Part shown: in pieces, positions 7,791 through 14,986 of the stretch
How the letters are laid out: each line of letters opens with the position of its first letter
Position numbering within the stretch: position 1 is the first letter of the stretch
Source of the DNA: Micromonosporaceae bacterium
Lineage (GTDB): Bacteria; Actinomycetota; Actinomycetes; Mycobacteriales; Micromonosporaceae
Assembly: GCA_019690055.1 (NCBI GenBank)
Contig: JADGGF010000018.1
Coordinates: 1-20,703, forward strand
Direction: 5' to 3'
DNA: 20,703 nucleotides
Position numbers and translations under genes: made by a program
The notes under the pieces: model-generated
What the model was told of the DNA's origin: nothing
Database searches by the model: none
Seen by the model: only the letters and a program-made list of their open reading frames with translations

Positions 7791-8681
7791 ATGACCACGG
7801 TACTGGTCACCGGGGGCACCGGAGCGCTGGGCCGGCAGGTCGCGGCCCAACTGCGGGAGCGCGGGGCGGATGTCCGGATACTGAGCCGTCGGGCGGGCGG
7901 CGAGCCGGGCCGCGTGCAGGGCGACCTCAACACGGGGGCCGGCCTCGCCGAGGCGGTGGCGGGAGTCGACGTGATCGTGCACTGCGCCAGTGCCTCGGAC
8001 TGGCGGCGGTCGGAGCGGGACGTGATCCAGACCCGCAACCTGCTATCGGCCGTAGGTCGGGCCCGTCCCCACATCGTCTATATATCGATCGTGGGAGTGG
8101 ACCGGATCCGGTTCCCCCTCTACCGGGGCAAGGTCGACACCGAGCGCCTCATCGCCGCCTCCGGCCTGCCGTGGACCGTGCTGCGAGCGACGCAGTTCCA
8201 CGAATTAATATTGTTGTTTGCCATGCTGCTGTCGAAGGGCCCGGTGGCCCTGACCCTACGTGGTTTCTCATTTCAGCCGGTCGACGTGGGTGAAGTGGCC
8301 GACCGGATGGTCGACCTCGCGCTCGGCGAGCCGGCCGGGCGGGTCCCGGACCTCGGTGGCCCGAGAGTGGAGAGCATGGCGGACCTGATGCGGCAGTACC
8401 TCACCGCGGCCCGGCGTCGCAAGCCGGTGGTGCGCCTGCCGCTGTTCGGCAAGGGGGCCGCGGACTTCCGCGCCGGCCACAACCTGCTGGGCCCGGGCGC
8501 CGACCGGGGCAAGCGGACCTTCGCTGACTACCTGCGCGACCACGCCGCCGCCGACGGCACGATCGCGGCGCCGTACGAGCTGCGCGGGCGCTTCCAGCGG
8601 TACCCGCGCGCTAGCGCTCGCCCGGCAACCGCGCGCAAGCGCTTCCAGCAACGACCATCGCGCAAGCGCTCTGCGCGGTGA
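7791..8681 (+). CDS. NmrA-like NAD(P)-binding epimerase/oxidoreductase, probable ECF41 partner
   Basis: 296 aa. The start ATG 7791 has a purine-rich Shine-Dalgarno region (7777-7787). The N-terminal Rossmann motif VLVTGGTGALGRQVA (about 4-18) is followed by a dinucleotide-specificity strand (VRILSRR) and VIVHCAS. The protein belongs to the atypical SDR/NmrA group rather than classical dehydrogenases: there is a Y-x-x-x-K-like YRGKVDTE, then WTVLRATQFHE. It lies 91 bp after the ECF41 sigma gene, and genes of this class are typical ECF41 targets. I find no exact copy of the published ECF41 promoter consensus in the 91-bp gap. The last 30 residues are unusually basic (TARKRFQQRPSRKRSAR) and come from repeated DNA (gcgcttccagc at 8588 and 8639, gcgcaagcgct at 8633 and 8660), so the tail looks like a recent extension. 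Confidence 0.88.
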   Translation: MTTVLVTGGTGALGRQVAAQLRERGADVRILSRRAGGEPGRVQGDLNTGAGLAEAVAGVDVIVHCASASDWRRSERDVIQTRNLLSAVGRARPHIVYISIVGVDRIRFPLYRGKVDTERLIAASGLPWTVLRATQFHELILLFAMLLSKGPVALTLRGFSFQPVDVGEVADRMVDLALGEPAGRVPDLGGPRVESMADLMRQYLTAARRRKPVVRLPLFGKGAADFRAGHNLLGPGADRGKRTFADYLRDHAAADGTIAAPYELRGRFQRYPRASARPATARKRFQQRPSRKRSAR

Positions 8682-8695
8682 CCGCGCGGAGCGGG

Positions 8696-8866
8696 TCAGC
8701 GGCTGTCGTCCGGTCCGGCGGCGCCGTCGGCGGGTGACCGCCGCGCCCGCCGGATCAGGATGAGCACGAGGATCACCGTGGAGGTGAGGAAGAGGCAGGA
8801 CAGCGCGGCGCAGGCGAGGCCACCGAGCACGAGCGTGGGATCGGCAGCGGCGTCGACACGAGACAT
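8696..8866 (-). CDS. 56-aa single-pass membrane protein
   Basis: A short gene on the minus strand, ATG 8866 to TGA 8696. The start is decided by aaggaga six bases upstream, one of the best ribosome-binding sites in the window. The protein has a short acidic N-terminus (MSRVDAAADP), then a long hydrophobic stretch at about residues 11-38 containing two cysteines (LACAALSCLF) and ending in VILVLILI. A basic RRARR stop-transfer sequence and a polar tail follow, giving one helix with the tail inside. It lies convergent to the epimerase-like gene (15-bp gap) and 95 bp downstream of the LysR gene on the same strand. A TACGGT (8898-8893) upstream could be its own -10. I do not recognise a family. 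Confidence 0.72.
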   Translation of the reverse strand: MSRVDAAADPTLVLGGLACAALSCLFLTSTVILVLILIRRARRSPADGAAGPDDSR

Positions 8867-8961
8867 GCGGCTTCTCCTTAAGCAGCGGTCCTACCGTACG
8901 ACACGCGCGGGTCGGCCCGGACCCGAACGGGCCCAACCCATCGGGCCCACCGACACCATCC

Positions 8962-9870
8962 TCAATGGACAGACCTCCCGGCCGGCTGCCCGGCGCACTC
9001 GCGCAGCGCGGCGAGCACGGCCCGCACGGGCGGGGTGTCCTCGACGGTGGTCTGCACGAGCGCGTAGATGTTCCGGCGGGGCGTGGGGCCGGTGACGGGC
9101 ACACCGACCAGGCTCGGCGGAAGATTCCGGGCGGCCAGGCCGGGCAGCACCGTGATGCCGATGCCCGCGTCGACGAAGGCGATCGCCGTCGGGTAGTCGT
9201 GCGCCTCCACCCGGAACGGCGGGGCGAAGCCCGCCGCTCGACACGCCTCGATGAGGTTGCGGCGACACCAGCCGCGGGACATGTCGTTGTCGACCCAGTC
9301 CTCATCGGCGAGCTTGGCCAGCTCGATCGATGAATGCTCGGCCAGCGGATGCGTCCGGGGCAGCACCGCGACGTAGGGGTCGACGAACAAGTGGTGGGCC
9401 CGCGTCCCCGGCCCCGGGTTCAGACCGTCGCGCTCCACGAGCACCTGCACGTCGGCCCGCTCGGTTGGATCGACCGGGATGTCGTCGCGCAGCGACAGCC
9501 GCAGTCGGATCGTGGGGAAGTCGCGCAGCAGCGCGCGGACCACGGTCGGCATCCAGGCCGATCCGACCGAGGCGAAGTACGTGATGGAGAGCGAGCCGTG
9601 CCGACCCGCCCGCAGGTCGGCGACGAGGCTCTCGACCTGACCGAGCCGGTCGAGCAGCTCGTCGATCCGGTCCGCCAGCGCCAGGCCGGCGGCGGTCGGC
9701 TGGATGCCCCGGCCGACCCGGGCCACCAGGGTGAGGCCGGTCTCCCGCTGCAACGCGGCAAGGTGCTGGCTGACCGCCGACGGGGTGTAGCCGAGGTTGG
9801 CCGCGGCGGCGTTGATCGAGCCGGTCGCCACCACGGAACGGAAGATCCGCAGCCGGTGCACGTCGAGCAT
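8962..9870 (-). CDS. LysR-family transcriptional regulator
   Basis: 302 aa, the family's usual length. The N-terminal winged HTH (about 1-60) reads LRIFRSVVATGSINAAAANLGYTPSAVSQHLAALQRETG, standard for LysR proteins. The effector domain runs from about residue 90 (GSLSITYFASVGSAWMPTVVRALLRDFP) to the end with DPYVAVLPRTHPLAE and a late DAGIGITVLP. The start is ATG 9870, with TACGGT exactly 6 bases upstream, so it is probably leaderless. It is divergent from an EamA transporter across 81 bp, which by the common LysR layout makes that gene the probable target. The effector is not predictable from sequence. Confidence 0.93.
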   Translation of the reverse strand: MLDVHRLRIFRSVVATGSINAAAANLGYTPSAVSQHLAALQRETGLTLVARVGRGIQPTAAGLALADRIDELLDRLGQVESLVADLRAGRHGSLSITYFASVGSAWMPTVVRALLRDFPTIRLRLSLRDDIPVDPTERADVQVLVERDGLNPGPGTRAHHLFVDPYVAVLPRTHPLAEHSSIELAKLADEDWVDNDMSRGWCRRNLIEACRAAGFAPPFRVEAHDYPTAIAFVDAGIGITVLPGLAARNLPPSLVGVPVTGPTPRRNIYALVQTTVEDTPPVRAVLAALRECAGQPAGRSVH

Positions 9871-9876
9871 GCCCAG

Positions 9877-9882
9877 ACCGTA
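9877..9882 (-). promoter_or_regulatory. -10 box (TACGGT) of LysR gene
   Basis: Read on the minus strand, TACGGT (9882-9877) is 6 bases from ATG 9870. No Shine-Dalgarno site is present. Confidence 0.45.
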
Positions 9883-9916
9883 CAGTCCGACTAACGATTT
9901 GCCCAGAAATAATGTC

Positions 9917-9945
9917 TTGTTCTTACGAATGAACGGGTCCAGACT
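9917..9945 (+). promoter_or_regulatory. EamA promoter with overlapping palindromic operator
   Basis: TTGTTC (9917-9922) and CAGACT (9940-9945) are separated by exactly 17 bp, and CAGACT is 6 bases from ATG 9952. The imperfect palindrome gttcttacgaatgaac (9919-9934, 12 of 16 positions symmetric, outer gttc/gaac perfect) overlaps the -35. It is the best candidate site for the divergent LysR protein. Confidence 0.5.
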
Positions 9946-9951
9946 CGCCGC

Positions 9952-10902
9952 ATGGCCGTTGCCTCAACCCGTCCGGATGGACCCCTGACCACGCAGCGCC
10001 GTGCAACGCCGGGTGCCCTTCCCCTGCTCGCCGCCGGCGTGACCATGCTGCTGTGGGCGTCGGCTTTCATCGCCATCCGGGCGGTGGGTGAGCACTACAG
10101 CCCGGGCGCCATGGCGCTCGGCCGCCTGACGGTGGGTGGGTTGGCGCTCACCGCGGTGGCGGCGCTGCGTCCGTTGACGCTGCCGCGCGGACGGACCCTG
10201 GGTCTCGTGATCGCCTACGGCGCGCTGTGGTTCGGCCTGTACACGCTCTCGCTCAACGCAGCCGAGCGCCACCTCGACGCCGGCACGGCCGCCCTGATCG
10301 TGGGCCTCGGCCCGATCCTCATCGCGGTCCTCGCCGGAATCTGGCTGCGGGAGGGTTTCCCCCGCGGCCTGGTGACCGGCGTCGTCATCGCCTTCGCGGG
10401 CGTGCTCGCGATCGGGATCGGCACCTCGACCGGGCAGCGCACGACCGTTGGCGTGCTGCTCGCCCTGGCCGCGGCCGGCCTGTACGCGGTCGGGGTCCTG
10501 CTGCAGAAGCAGGCACTCGCCGGCACCCAGCCGCTGCCCGCCACCTGGCTCGGCTGCCTCGCCGGCGCCTTGGCCTGCCTGCCCTTCGCCCCGGCCCTGG
10601 TACGCGAGGTCGCCACCGCCCCGGCCACGGCCACGCTCGGCATCGTCTACATGGGACTATTCCCGACCGCGATCGCCTTCCTCACCTGGTCGTACGCGCT
10701 CAGCCACACCAGCGCCGGCCGGCTCGCCGCCTCCAGTTACGTGGTGCCCGCGCTGACCGTGGTGCTGTCCTGGCTCCTGCTCGACGAGGTGCCGGCTCCG
10801 CTCGCCTTCATCGGCGGCGCGTTGTGCCTCATCGGCGTGGCCATCTCCCGACTCCCCGACGGGTTCCGCCTGCGGTTGATGTCAGGAAGGACGCCCTCTT
10901 GA
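9952..10902 (+). CDS. EamA-family (drug/metabolite) exporter
   Basis: 316 aa with about ten hydrophobic helices arranged as two EamA repeats, the first near residues 23-155 (LLAAGVTMLLWASAFIAIRAVGEHYSPGAMALGRL) and the second near 165-300 (GVLLALAAAGLYAVGVLLQKQ, then AFLTWSYALSHTSAGRLAASSYVVPALTVVLSW). The repeat ends in LLLDEVPAPLAFIGGALCLIGVAIS, the family's typical close. It should export amino acids or other metabolites across the cytoplasmic membrane; the substrate is unknown. It is divergent from LysR. The oddity is at the 3' end: the final seven codons (MSGRTPS region) and the TGA stop come from repeat copy 2, so the original stop has been lost or lies beyond the insertion. Confidence 0.93.
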   Translation: MAVASTRPDGPLTTQRRATPGALPLLAAGVTMLLWASAFIAIRAVGEHYSPGAMALGRLTVGGLALTAVAALRPLTLPRGRTLGLVIAYGALWFGLYTLSLNAAERHLDAGTAALIVGLGPILIAVLAGIWLREGFPRGLVTGVVIAFAGVLAIGIGTSTGQRTTVGVLLALAAAGLYAVGVLLQKQALAGTQPLPATWLGCLAGALACLPFAPALVREVATAPATATLGIVYMGLFPTAIAFLTWSYALSHTSAGRLAASSYVVPALTVVLSWLLLDEVPAPLAFIGGALCLIGVAISRLPDGFRLRLMSGRTPS

Positions 10903-10934
10903 CGGTTTTTGCCTAGGAAGGACGCCTTCCTGAC
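10881..10934 (+). repeat. 54-bp double-palindrome element, copy 2, supplies EamA stop codon
   Basis: gtcaggaagg at 10881 and ccttcctgac ending at 10934 form the outer inverted repeat, extended to 12 bp by flanking at/at (10879-10936). The central T5 is kept. The right half carries acg in its centre, so left and right halves are direct copies, unlike copies 1 and 3. The EamA stop (10900-10902) is inside the element. The convergent flavoprotein gene ends 10 bp away. Confidence 0.9.
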
Positions 10935-10943
10935 ATCGGGTGG

Positions 10944-12284
10944 TCAGGCGGCCTCGCGAGGGGGCAGCAGGTCGACCAGCGGGACGGACGGGTCGGCGAG
11001 CCGCTCGAGGTCGACGGCCACGCCCGCGTGTCCGGCCCGGACGAGCGGCTCGATCTGGTCCTGCACATCCCAGATATTGACGTTCATACCAGCCAGCACG
11101 CGACCCTGCCGGGTCCAGAACACGAGGAACTCGGGGTCCCGGTCGGGCTGGATCTCCGGCGAACCGCGGAACACCACCCGGTCGTAGCCGCCCGGGGCCA
11201 CGTACCCGGCGTACTCCATGCCGATCAGCGGCGAGGTCGTGTACTGGTCCGAGTAGAAGTACGGCACCGGATCGTACGGGCTCGACTGGCCCAGCATGGT
11301 CCGGGCAGCCGCTGGCCCGCCGTTCAGGGCGTTGGCCCAGTGCTCGACGCGGATCCTCCGCTGCAGCAAGGGCGACCAGACCGCGGCGCAGTCGCCGGCG
11401 GCGACGATGTCCGGGTCGGACGTCCGCAAATATTCGTCGGTGACGATCCCACCGACCTCGGAGTCGACAGCGAGGCCGGCCGCCTCGGCCTGTTCCACGT
11501 TGGGCACCACGCCGACCCCGATGACCACCAGGTCGGCGGGCACCTCGGTCCCGTCGGTGAGCACGACGTGGGTCACCGCCGCACCGCTGCCCTCGCCCGA
11601 CCCGCCGCGTTCGCTCTGCCCGCCGCCGTCGCTCGGCCCGCAGATCTGGCTCACCCCGGTGCCGAAGCGGAACGACACGCCGTGCGCCTCGTGCAGTTGG
11701 CGGTAGACGGTCGCCATCTCGTCGCCCAGCACACGCCGCAGCGGCAACGTGTCGATCTCGACCACGGTCACCGGGCACCGGTAGTGCCGCGCCGCGGCGG
11801 CGACCTCCAGGCCGATCCAGCCGGCCCCGATGATGACAACCCGCGGTCCCCGGCTGAGCCGCTCCCGCAGGGCCGTCGATTCCTCGATGCTCCGCAGGTA
11901 GTGGACGCCAGCGAGGTCCGTCCCCGGCACCGGGACGGTCCGCGGCCGCGCACCGGTGGCCAGCAGCAGCTTGTCGTACCGCAGCGGGTCACCGCGATCC
12001 AGCGTCACCACATGCTCGGCCGGGTCGATGGCGGTCGCCCGCACGCCGAGCATCAGGGTCACGTCGTTTTCGGTGTACCAGGCCTGGTCGTGGACGAAGG
12101 CCTTCTCCACCTCGTCCGTGCCGAGCAGGTAGCCCTTGGAGAGCGGCGGACGTTCGTACGGCAGCGAGGTCTCCGCGCCGACGAGCACCAGACGTCCGGT
12201 GAACCCTTCCGACCGCAGCGTCTCGGCCGCCTTCGCCCCGGCCAGGGACGCACCGATGATCACAAACGTCTCACTACCGCTCAT
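10944..12284 (-). CDS. FAD-dependent ferredoxin-reductase-like NAD(P)H oxidoreductase
   Basis: 446 aa from ATG 12284 (weak cgagg 8 bases upstream). The FAD-binding start VIIGASLAGAKAAETLR (8-24) and YERPPLSKGYL are typical of rhodocoxin/putidaredoxin-reductase type flavoproteins. The NAD(P)H Rossmann motif RVVIIGAGWIGLEVAAAAR is at about 145-165, and the second FAD motif DIVAAGDCAAVW is at about 298-310. C-terminal residues match the family's dimer/reductase domain (SDQYTTSPLIGMEYAGY). The enzyme would pass electrons from NAD(P)H to a small acceptor such as a ferredoxin, but none is encoded nearby. An odd Gly/Ser/Glu linker (about residues 213-237) is inserted before the strand AAVTHVVLTDGTEV. 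The gene lies 43 bp after the CopC-domain gene and is probably in one transcript with it. Confidence 0.9.
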   Translation of the reverse strand: MSGSETFVIIGASLAGAKAAETLRSEGFTGRLVLVGAETSLPYERPPLSKGYLLGTDEVEKAFVHDQAWYTENDVTLMLGVRATAIDPAEHVVTLDRGDPLRYDKLLLATGARPRTVPVPGTDLAGVHYLRSIEESTALRERLSRGPRVVIIGAGWIGLEVAAAARHYRCPVTVVEIDTLPLRRVLGDEMATVYRQLHEAHGVSFRFGTGVSQICGPSDGGGQSERGGSGEGSGAAVTHVVLTDGTEVPADLVVIGVGVVPNVEQAEAAGLAVDSEVGGIVTDEYLRTSDPDIVAAGDCAAVWSPLLQRRIRVEHWANALNGGPAAARTMLGQSSPYDPVPYFYSDQYTTSPLIGMEYAGYVAPGGYDRVVFRGSPEIQPDRDPEFLVFWTRQGRVLAGMNVNIWDVQDQIEPLVRAGHAGVAVDLERLADPSVPLVDLLPPREAA

Positions 12285-12327
12285 GCCGGTAGCCTCGCCG
12301 ATCTCGACCGGGCCGGCAACCAGTCGG

Positions 12328-13416
12328 TCAGGATGTGCCCTGCTCGGGGGTACCGCCCGGCTTCGCGGCGGCCCCGTCCGTGCCGCCGGTGGCCGTGCCG
12401 CCGGTGGCCGCACCGGCCTTGCCCCGTGCGCCCGTGTCGGCGTCCTTCTCCGTGGCCGTTGCACCAGCGGCCGTGCCGGGGGCGGCACTGGTCGTACCGG
12501 CGCTCGCCGGTCCCCGGGGGGCGGGCGTCTCCGCCCGATCGGCGTCCGCCTTCGCCCCGGTGCCGGAGGTCCCGGCCCGGGCCGGCACGGGCAGCGCGGC
12601 CCTGACCTTGCCGGCCAGCCCGGGCGGAATGACCGGGCGGCGCGGGGTCGGGGCGGCGTACCGCCCGCCGAACCGGGAGACCACCAGCTCCCGCGCTTGG
12701 GCCGGGCGCAGCCGCCAGAACGCCAGGATGGCCAATGCCGCGGCCAGCGCGAGCCCGACAGGAACCCAGAGCACCCACAGGCCGGGGCCACTCGGCTGAC
12801 TACCGAGGACATCCTCGATCGACGGCCCCGAGGGCGGGGCGGTCGGCGCGTCGGTGACCGCGATCGCGAGCAGGTTCGGATCCGGCTCGCTGCGTTGCGG
12901 ACGAAAGTCGGCCGGCAGCGGGGACACGGGGCCCGAGTACGTGAAGGTGATCTGGCCGCGAACCGGCTGGCCGTCGGTGGCCACCGACAGGTACTCCACC
13001 CGGTACTCGCCGACCTCCGGCCAGTACGCGATCGGGACCCGGGCCGAGTAGGCGGTCGAGTAGGAACGGGTGACCCAGTCACCGTTGGGCTGGTGGTACC
13101 ACTCGTGGACCGGTGGATCGAGCGGCATCGTGGGTCCGTGGGACCAGAGCCGGTCGACCCGGTCCCCGCTGGGCGAGAACACCGCGAAGTACGCGTTCGA
13201 GGTCGGCTTCTCAGTGAAATACAGGAACAGGTCAGCCAGCGGCTCGGTCACCTCGCTGCCGTTGACCGGAATGGAGCTCACGAACTGCCCGTGCGCCATC
13301 GCCGGCGTTCCGACGCCGACCACCGTGCCGAGTCCGGCCACCAACCCAGCCGCGATCGCGGCGCACAGCCTCCGCCACCGGACCGCGCCGGACGTCCCCC
13401 GATCTCCCGTCGCCAC
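12328..13416 (-). CDS. CopC-domain membrane-anchored protein, possible copper binding
   Basis: 362 aa. GTG 13416 is supported by ggaggg about 5 bases upstream. A signal peptide (to about residue 41) ends TPAMA, so cleavage leaves His42 as the new N-terminus, as in CopC proteins where the first His binds Cu. The CopC domain (42-160) follows: HGQFVSSIPVNGSEV, then a Trp/His-rich stretch (HEWYHQPNGDW), then VEYLSVATDGQPV. In the family this last motif usually reads DGHPV; here Q150 replaces the second histidine, while D148 remains, so the Cu(II) site may be weaker or changed. One membrane helix at about 212-234 is followed by a long Ala/Gly/Thr-rich cytoplasmic tail. It is upstream of the flavoprotein gene on the same strand. 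No CopD domain is seen. Confidence 0.87.
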   Translation of the reverse strand: MATGDRGTSGAVRWRRLCAAIAAGLVAGLGTVVGVGTPAMAHGQFVSSIPVNGSEVTEPLADLFLYFTEKPTSNAYFAVFSPSGDRVDRLWSHGPTMPLDPPVHEWYHQPNGDWVTRSYSTAYSARVPIAYWPEVGEYRVEYLSVATDGQPVRGQITFTYSGPVSPLPADFRPQRSEPDPNLLAIAVTDAPTAPPSGPSIEDVLGSQPSGPGLWVLWVPVGLALAAALAILAFWRLRPAQARELVVSRFGGRYAAPTPRRPVIPPGLAGKVRAALPVPARAGTSGTGAKADADRAETPAPRGPASAGTTSAAPGTAAGATATEKDADTGARGKAGAATGGTATGGTDGAAAKPGGTPEQGTS

Positions 13417-13500
13417 TTGACCCTCCGTGCCATCAGCCCACGTCGCGAGTGCGAACGCCTGACGTTAGCGCCTCGCCCGGCTCCAGCCTGACCCGCCCCA

Positions 13501-13646
13501 CGGCGCGTCAGCGCCAGACCAACCGAAGCATGCCCGCCGGCGTGTCAGGCGCCGGACCAACCGAAGCATGCCCGCCGGCGTGTCAGGCGCCGGACCAACC
13601 GAAGCATGCCCGCCGGCGCGTCAGCGCCGGACCAACCGAGCATGCC
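13501..13646 (-). repeat. 37-38-bp tandem array grown from the 3' end of dgt
   Basis: Units at 13511-13548, 13549-13586 and 13587-13623 are near identical (38, 38 and 37 bp, sharing gaccaaccgaagcatgcc). A fourth partial unit (13624-13646) is the last codons of dgt itself, and a 10-base piece starts at 13501. On the minus strand each unit reads like the dgt end, including the Arg-Leu-Val-Arg-Arg codons and a TGA. The array occupies most of the gap between dgt and the CopC-domain gene. Each unit holds small palindromes (gcatgc, ggcgcc). Confidence 0.85.
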
Positions 13647-14961
13647 AGTTCAGCGCGGCCCGGTCGGTGAGGGACGCGACCTGGTCGATCACGACCCGCA
13701 GGCGGGCCTCGTCGCTGTCCGCCGCCCGGTACATCGGGGCGAAGACGGGGTCGAGGGCGTCGGCCCCGCGGTCGAGGAGGGCGGTGACGAGCTCGCGCAG
13801 CACCTGGCGCTCCCGGGCGTACCGGATCTCCGAACCGGGCTGGCGCATGACGTAGCGCAGGGCGATGCCCTTGAGCAGCGCGCACTGGGCCCGTATCCGC
13901 TCCGGCACGATCAGGTCGGCGTCGTACCGGCGCAGCGGTCCGGGTCCGTACCGCTCGCGCGTCGCGCGGATGGCCGCGGTGGCGAACCGGCCGATCATCA
14001 GGCTGGCCGCGTGTTTGAGCGCCACCAGGGCCCGGGAGGAGCCGTCGAACTCGGCCAGCACCGCCAGGGCCGGGTCGGCCAACAGTTCGTCGAGCACCTC
14101 GGCGAGCGCCTCCGGGGTCTGCGTCGAGTAGACCTCGGCCACGTCGGCGCACAGCCGGGCCCGCTCCTCGGCGTCGCCGATCGGCAGGGCGAGCTTCACG
14201 TGCCCGCTGATGATGCCGTCCTCGACGTCGTGCACCGAGTAGGCGACATCGTCGGCCCAGTCCATGACCTGCGCCTCCAGGCAGCGTCGCACGCCGCCGG
14301 GACCGGTCGCCGGACCGCCGACCGAGCCGACGGAACCGACCGAGCCGGATGAACCAGACGAGTCGGACGAGCCGGACGGGCTCTCGGCCGGTGGCGGGGC
14401 CGGCGCCCGCACCCAGTCGAAGATCACGCGGTCGTCGTCGTACACGCCGAACTTGCGCAGCCCCGGCTGTCGGGGCCAGGGGTACTTGCAGACCGCGTCC
14501 AGGCTGGCCCGGGTCAGGTTGAGGCCGACCGACCGACCGTCGGAGTCGACGATCTTCGACTCGAGGCGGGTGAGCAGCCGCAGCGTCTGGGCGTTGCCCT
14601 CGAAACCGCCGCAGGCGGCCGCCATCTCGTCGAGGGCGTCCTCGCCGTTGTGTCCGAAGGGTGGGTGGCCGAGGTCGTGCGCGAGCCCGGCGGTATCGAC
14701 CACATCGGGATCGCAGCCGAGCGCCGCGCCCATCTCCCGGGCGATCTGGGCAACCTCGAGCGAGTGCGTGAGGCGGGTGCGCAGGAGCGGGTCGCCGCTG
14801 GCCGGATCGGCGTGCACCTGGGTCTTGGCGGCCAGCCGCCGGAACGCCGCCGAATGCAGGACCCGGGCCCGGTCGCGGGCGTACGGCCCCCGCCAGCCGT
14901 CCCCGCTGTCCTTCACGGGCTCGTCAACGAACCGAACAGCCGCGATATCGAAATCTGTCAT
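13621..14961 (-). CDS. dgt: deoxyguanosinetriphosphate triphosphohydrolase-like protein (dGTPase)
   Basis: 446 aa, an HD-superfamily phosphohydrolase that removes triphosphate from dNTPs (classically dGTP) in the cytoplasm. The start region GPYARDRARVLHSAAFRRLAAKTQV is the family signature. Metal ligands are visible at H66 (RTRLTHS), H95-D96 (GLAHDLGHPPFGH) and D237 or D238 (DWADDVAYSVHDVEDG). A Ser/Gly/Val-rich linker (about residues 193-223), encoded by a 9-bp degenerate tandem repeat, separates FDWVRAPAPPP from RRCLEAQ, so it interrupts the catalytic domain between ligands but probably as a surface loop. It lies 25 bp after the beta-propeller-like gene, same strand, with no Shine-Dalgarno site. 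Its 3' end has been copied into a tandem array. Confidence 0.95.
   Translation of the reverse strand: MTDFDIAAVRFVDEPVKDSGDGWRGPYARDRARVLHSAAFRRLAAKTQVHADPASGDPLLRTRLTHSLEVAQIAREMGAALGCDPDVVDTAGLAHDLGHPPFGHNGEDALDEMAAACGGFEGNAQTLRLLTRLESKIVDSDGRSVGLNLTRASLDAVCKYPWPRQPGLRKFGVYDDDRVIFDWVRAPAPPPAESPSGSSDSSGSSGSVGSVGSVGGPATGPGGVRRCLEAQVMDWADDVAYSVHDVEDGIISGHVKLALPIGDAEERARLCADVAEVYSTQTPEALAEVLDELLADPALAVLAEFDGSSRALVALKHAASLMIGRFATAAIRATRERYGPGPLRRYDADLIVPERIRAQCALLKGIALRYVMRQPGSEIRYARERQVLRELVTALLDRGADALDPVFAPMYRAADSDEARLRVVIDQVASLTDRAALNWHARLVRR
14324..14377 (-). repeat. 9-bp in-frame tandem repeat inside dgt
   Basis: Six degenerate 9-bp units (such as gagccgacg, gaaccgacc, gagccggac) run from 14324 to 14377. 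They encode the Ser/Gly/Val linker of dGTPase. The 9-bp period keeps the frame whatever the copy number. Confidence 0.75.
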
Positions 14962-14986
14962 GATCGTGGTTGGGTCGCGTGCCGGG

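Noticed and set aside
8929..8948. Terminator of the LysR gene (gggccc pair with 8-nt loop)
   Set aside because: Only six self-complementary GC pairs, no T-run; too common in such DNA to call.
12285..13082. N-terminal extension of the flavoprotein reading frame through the CopC-domain gene
   Set aside because: The extension is Arg/Pro/Ser-rich and overlaps a gene with a signal peptide and conserved domain; the FAD motif starts right after ATG 12284.
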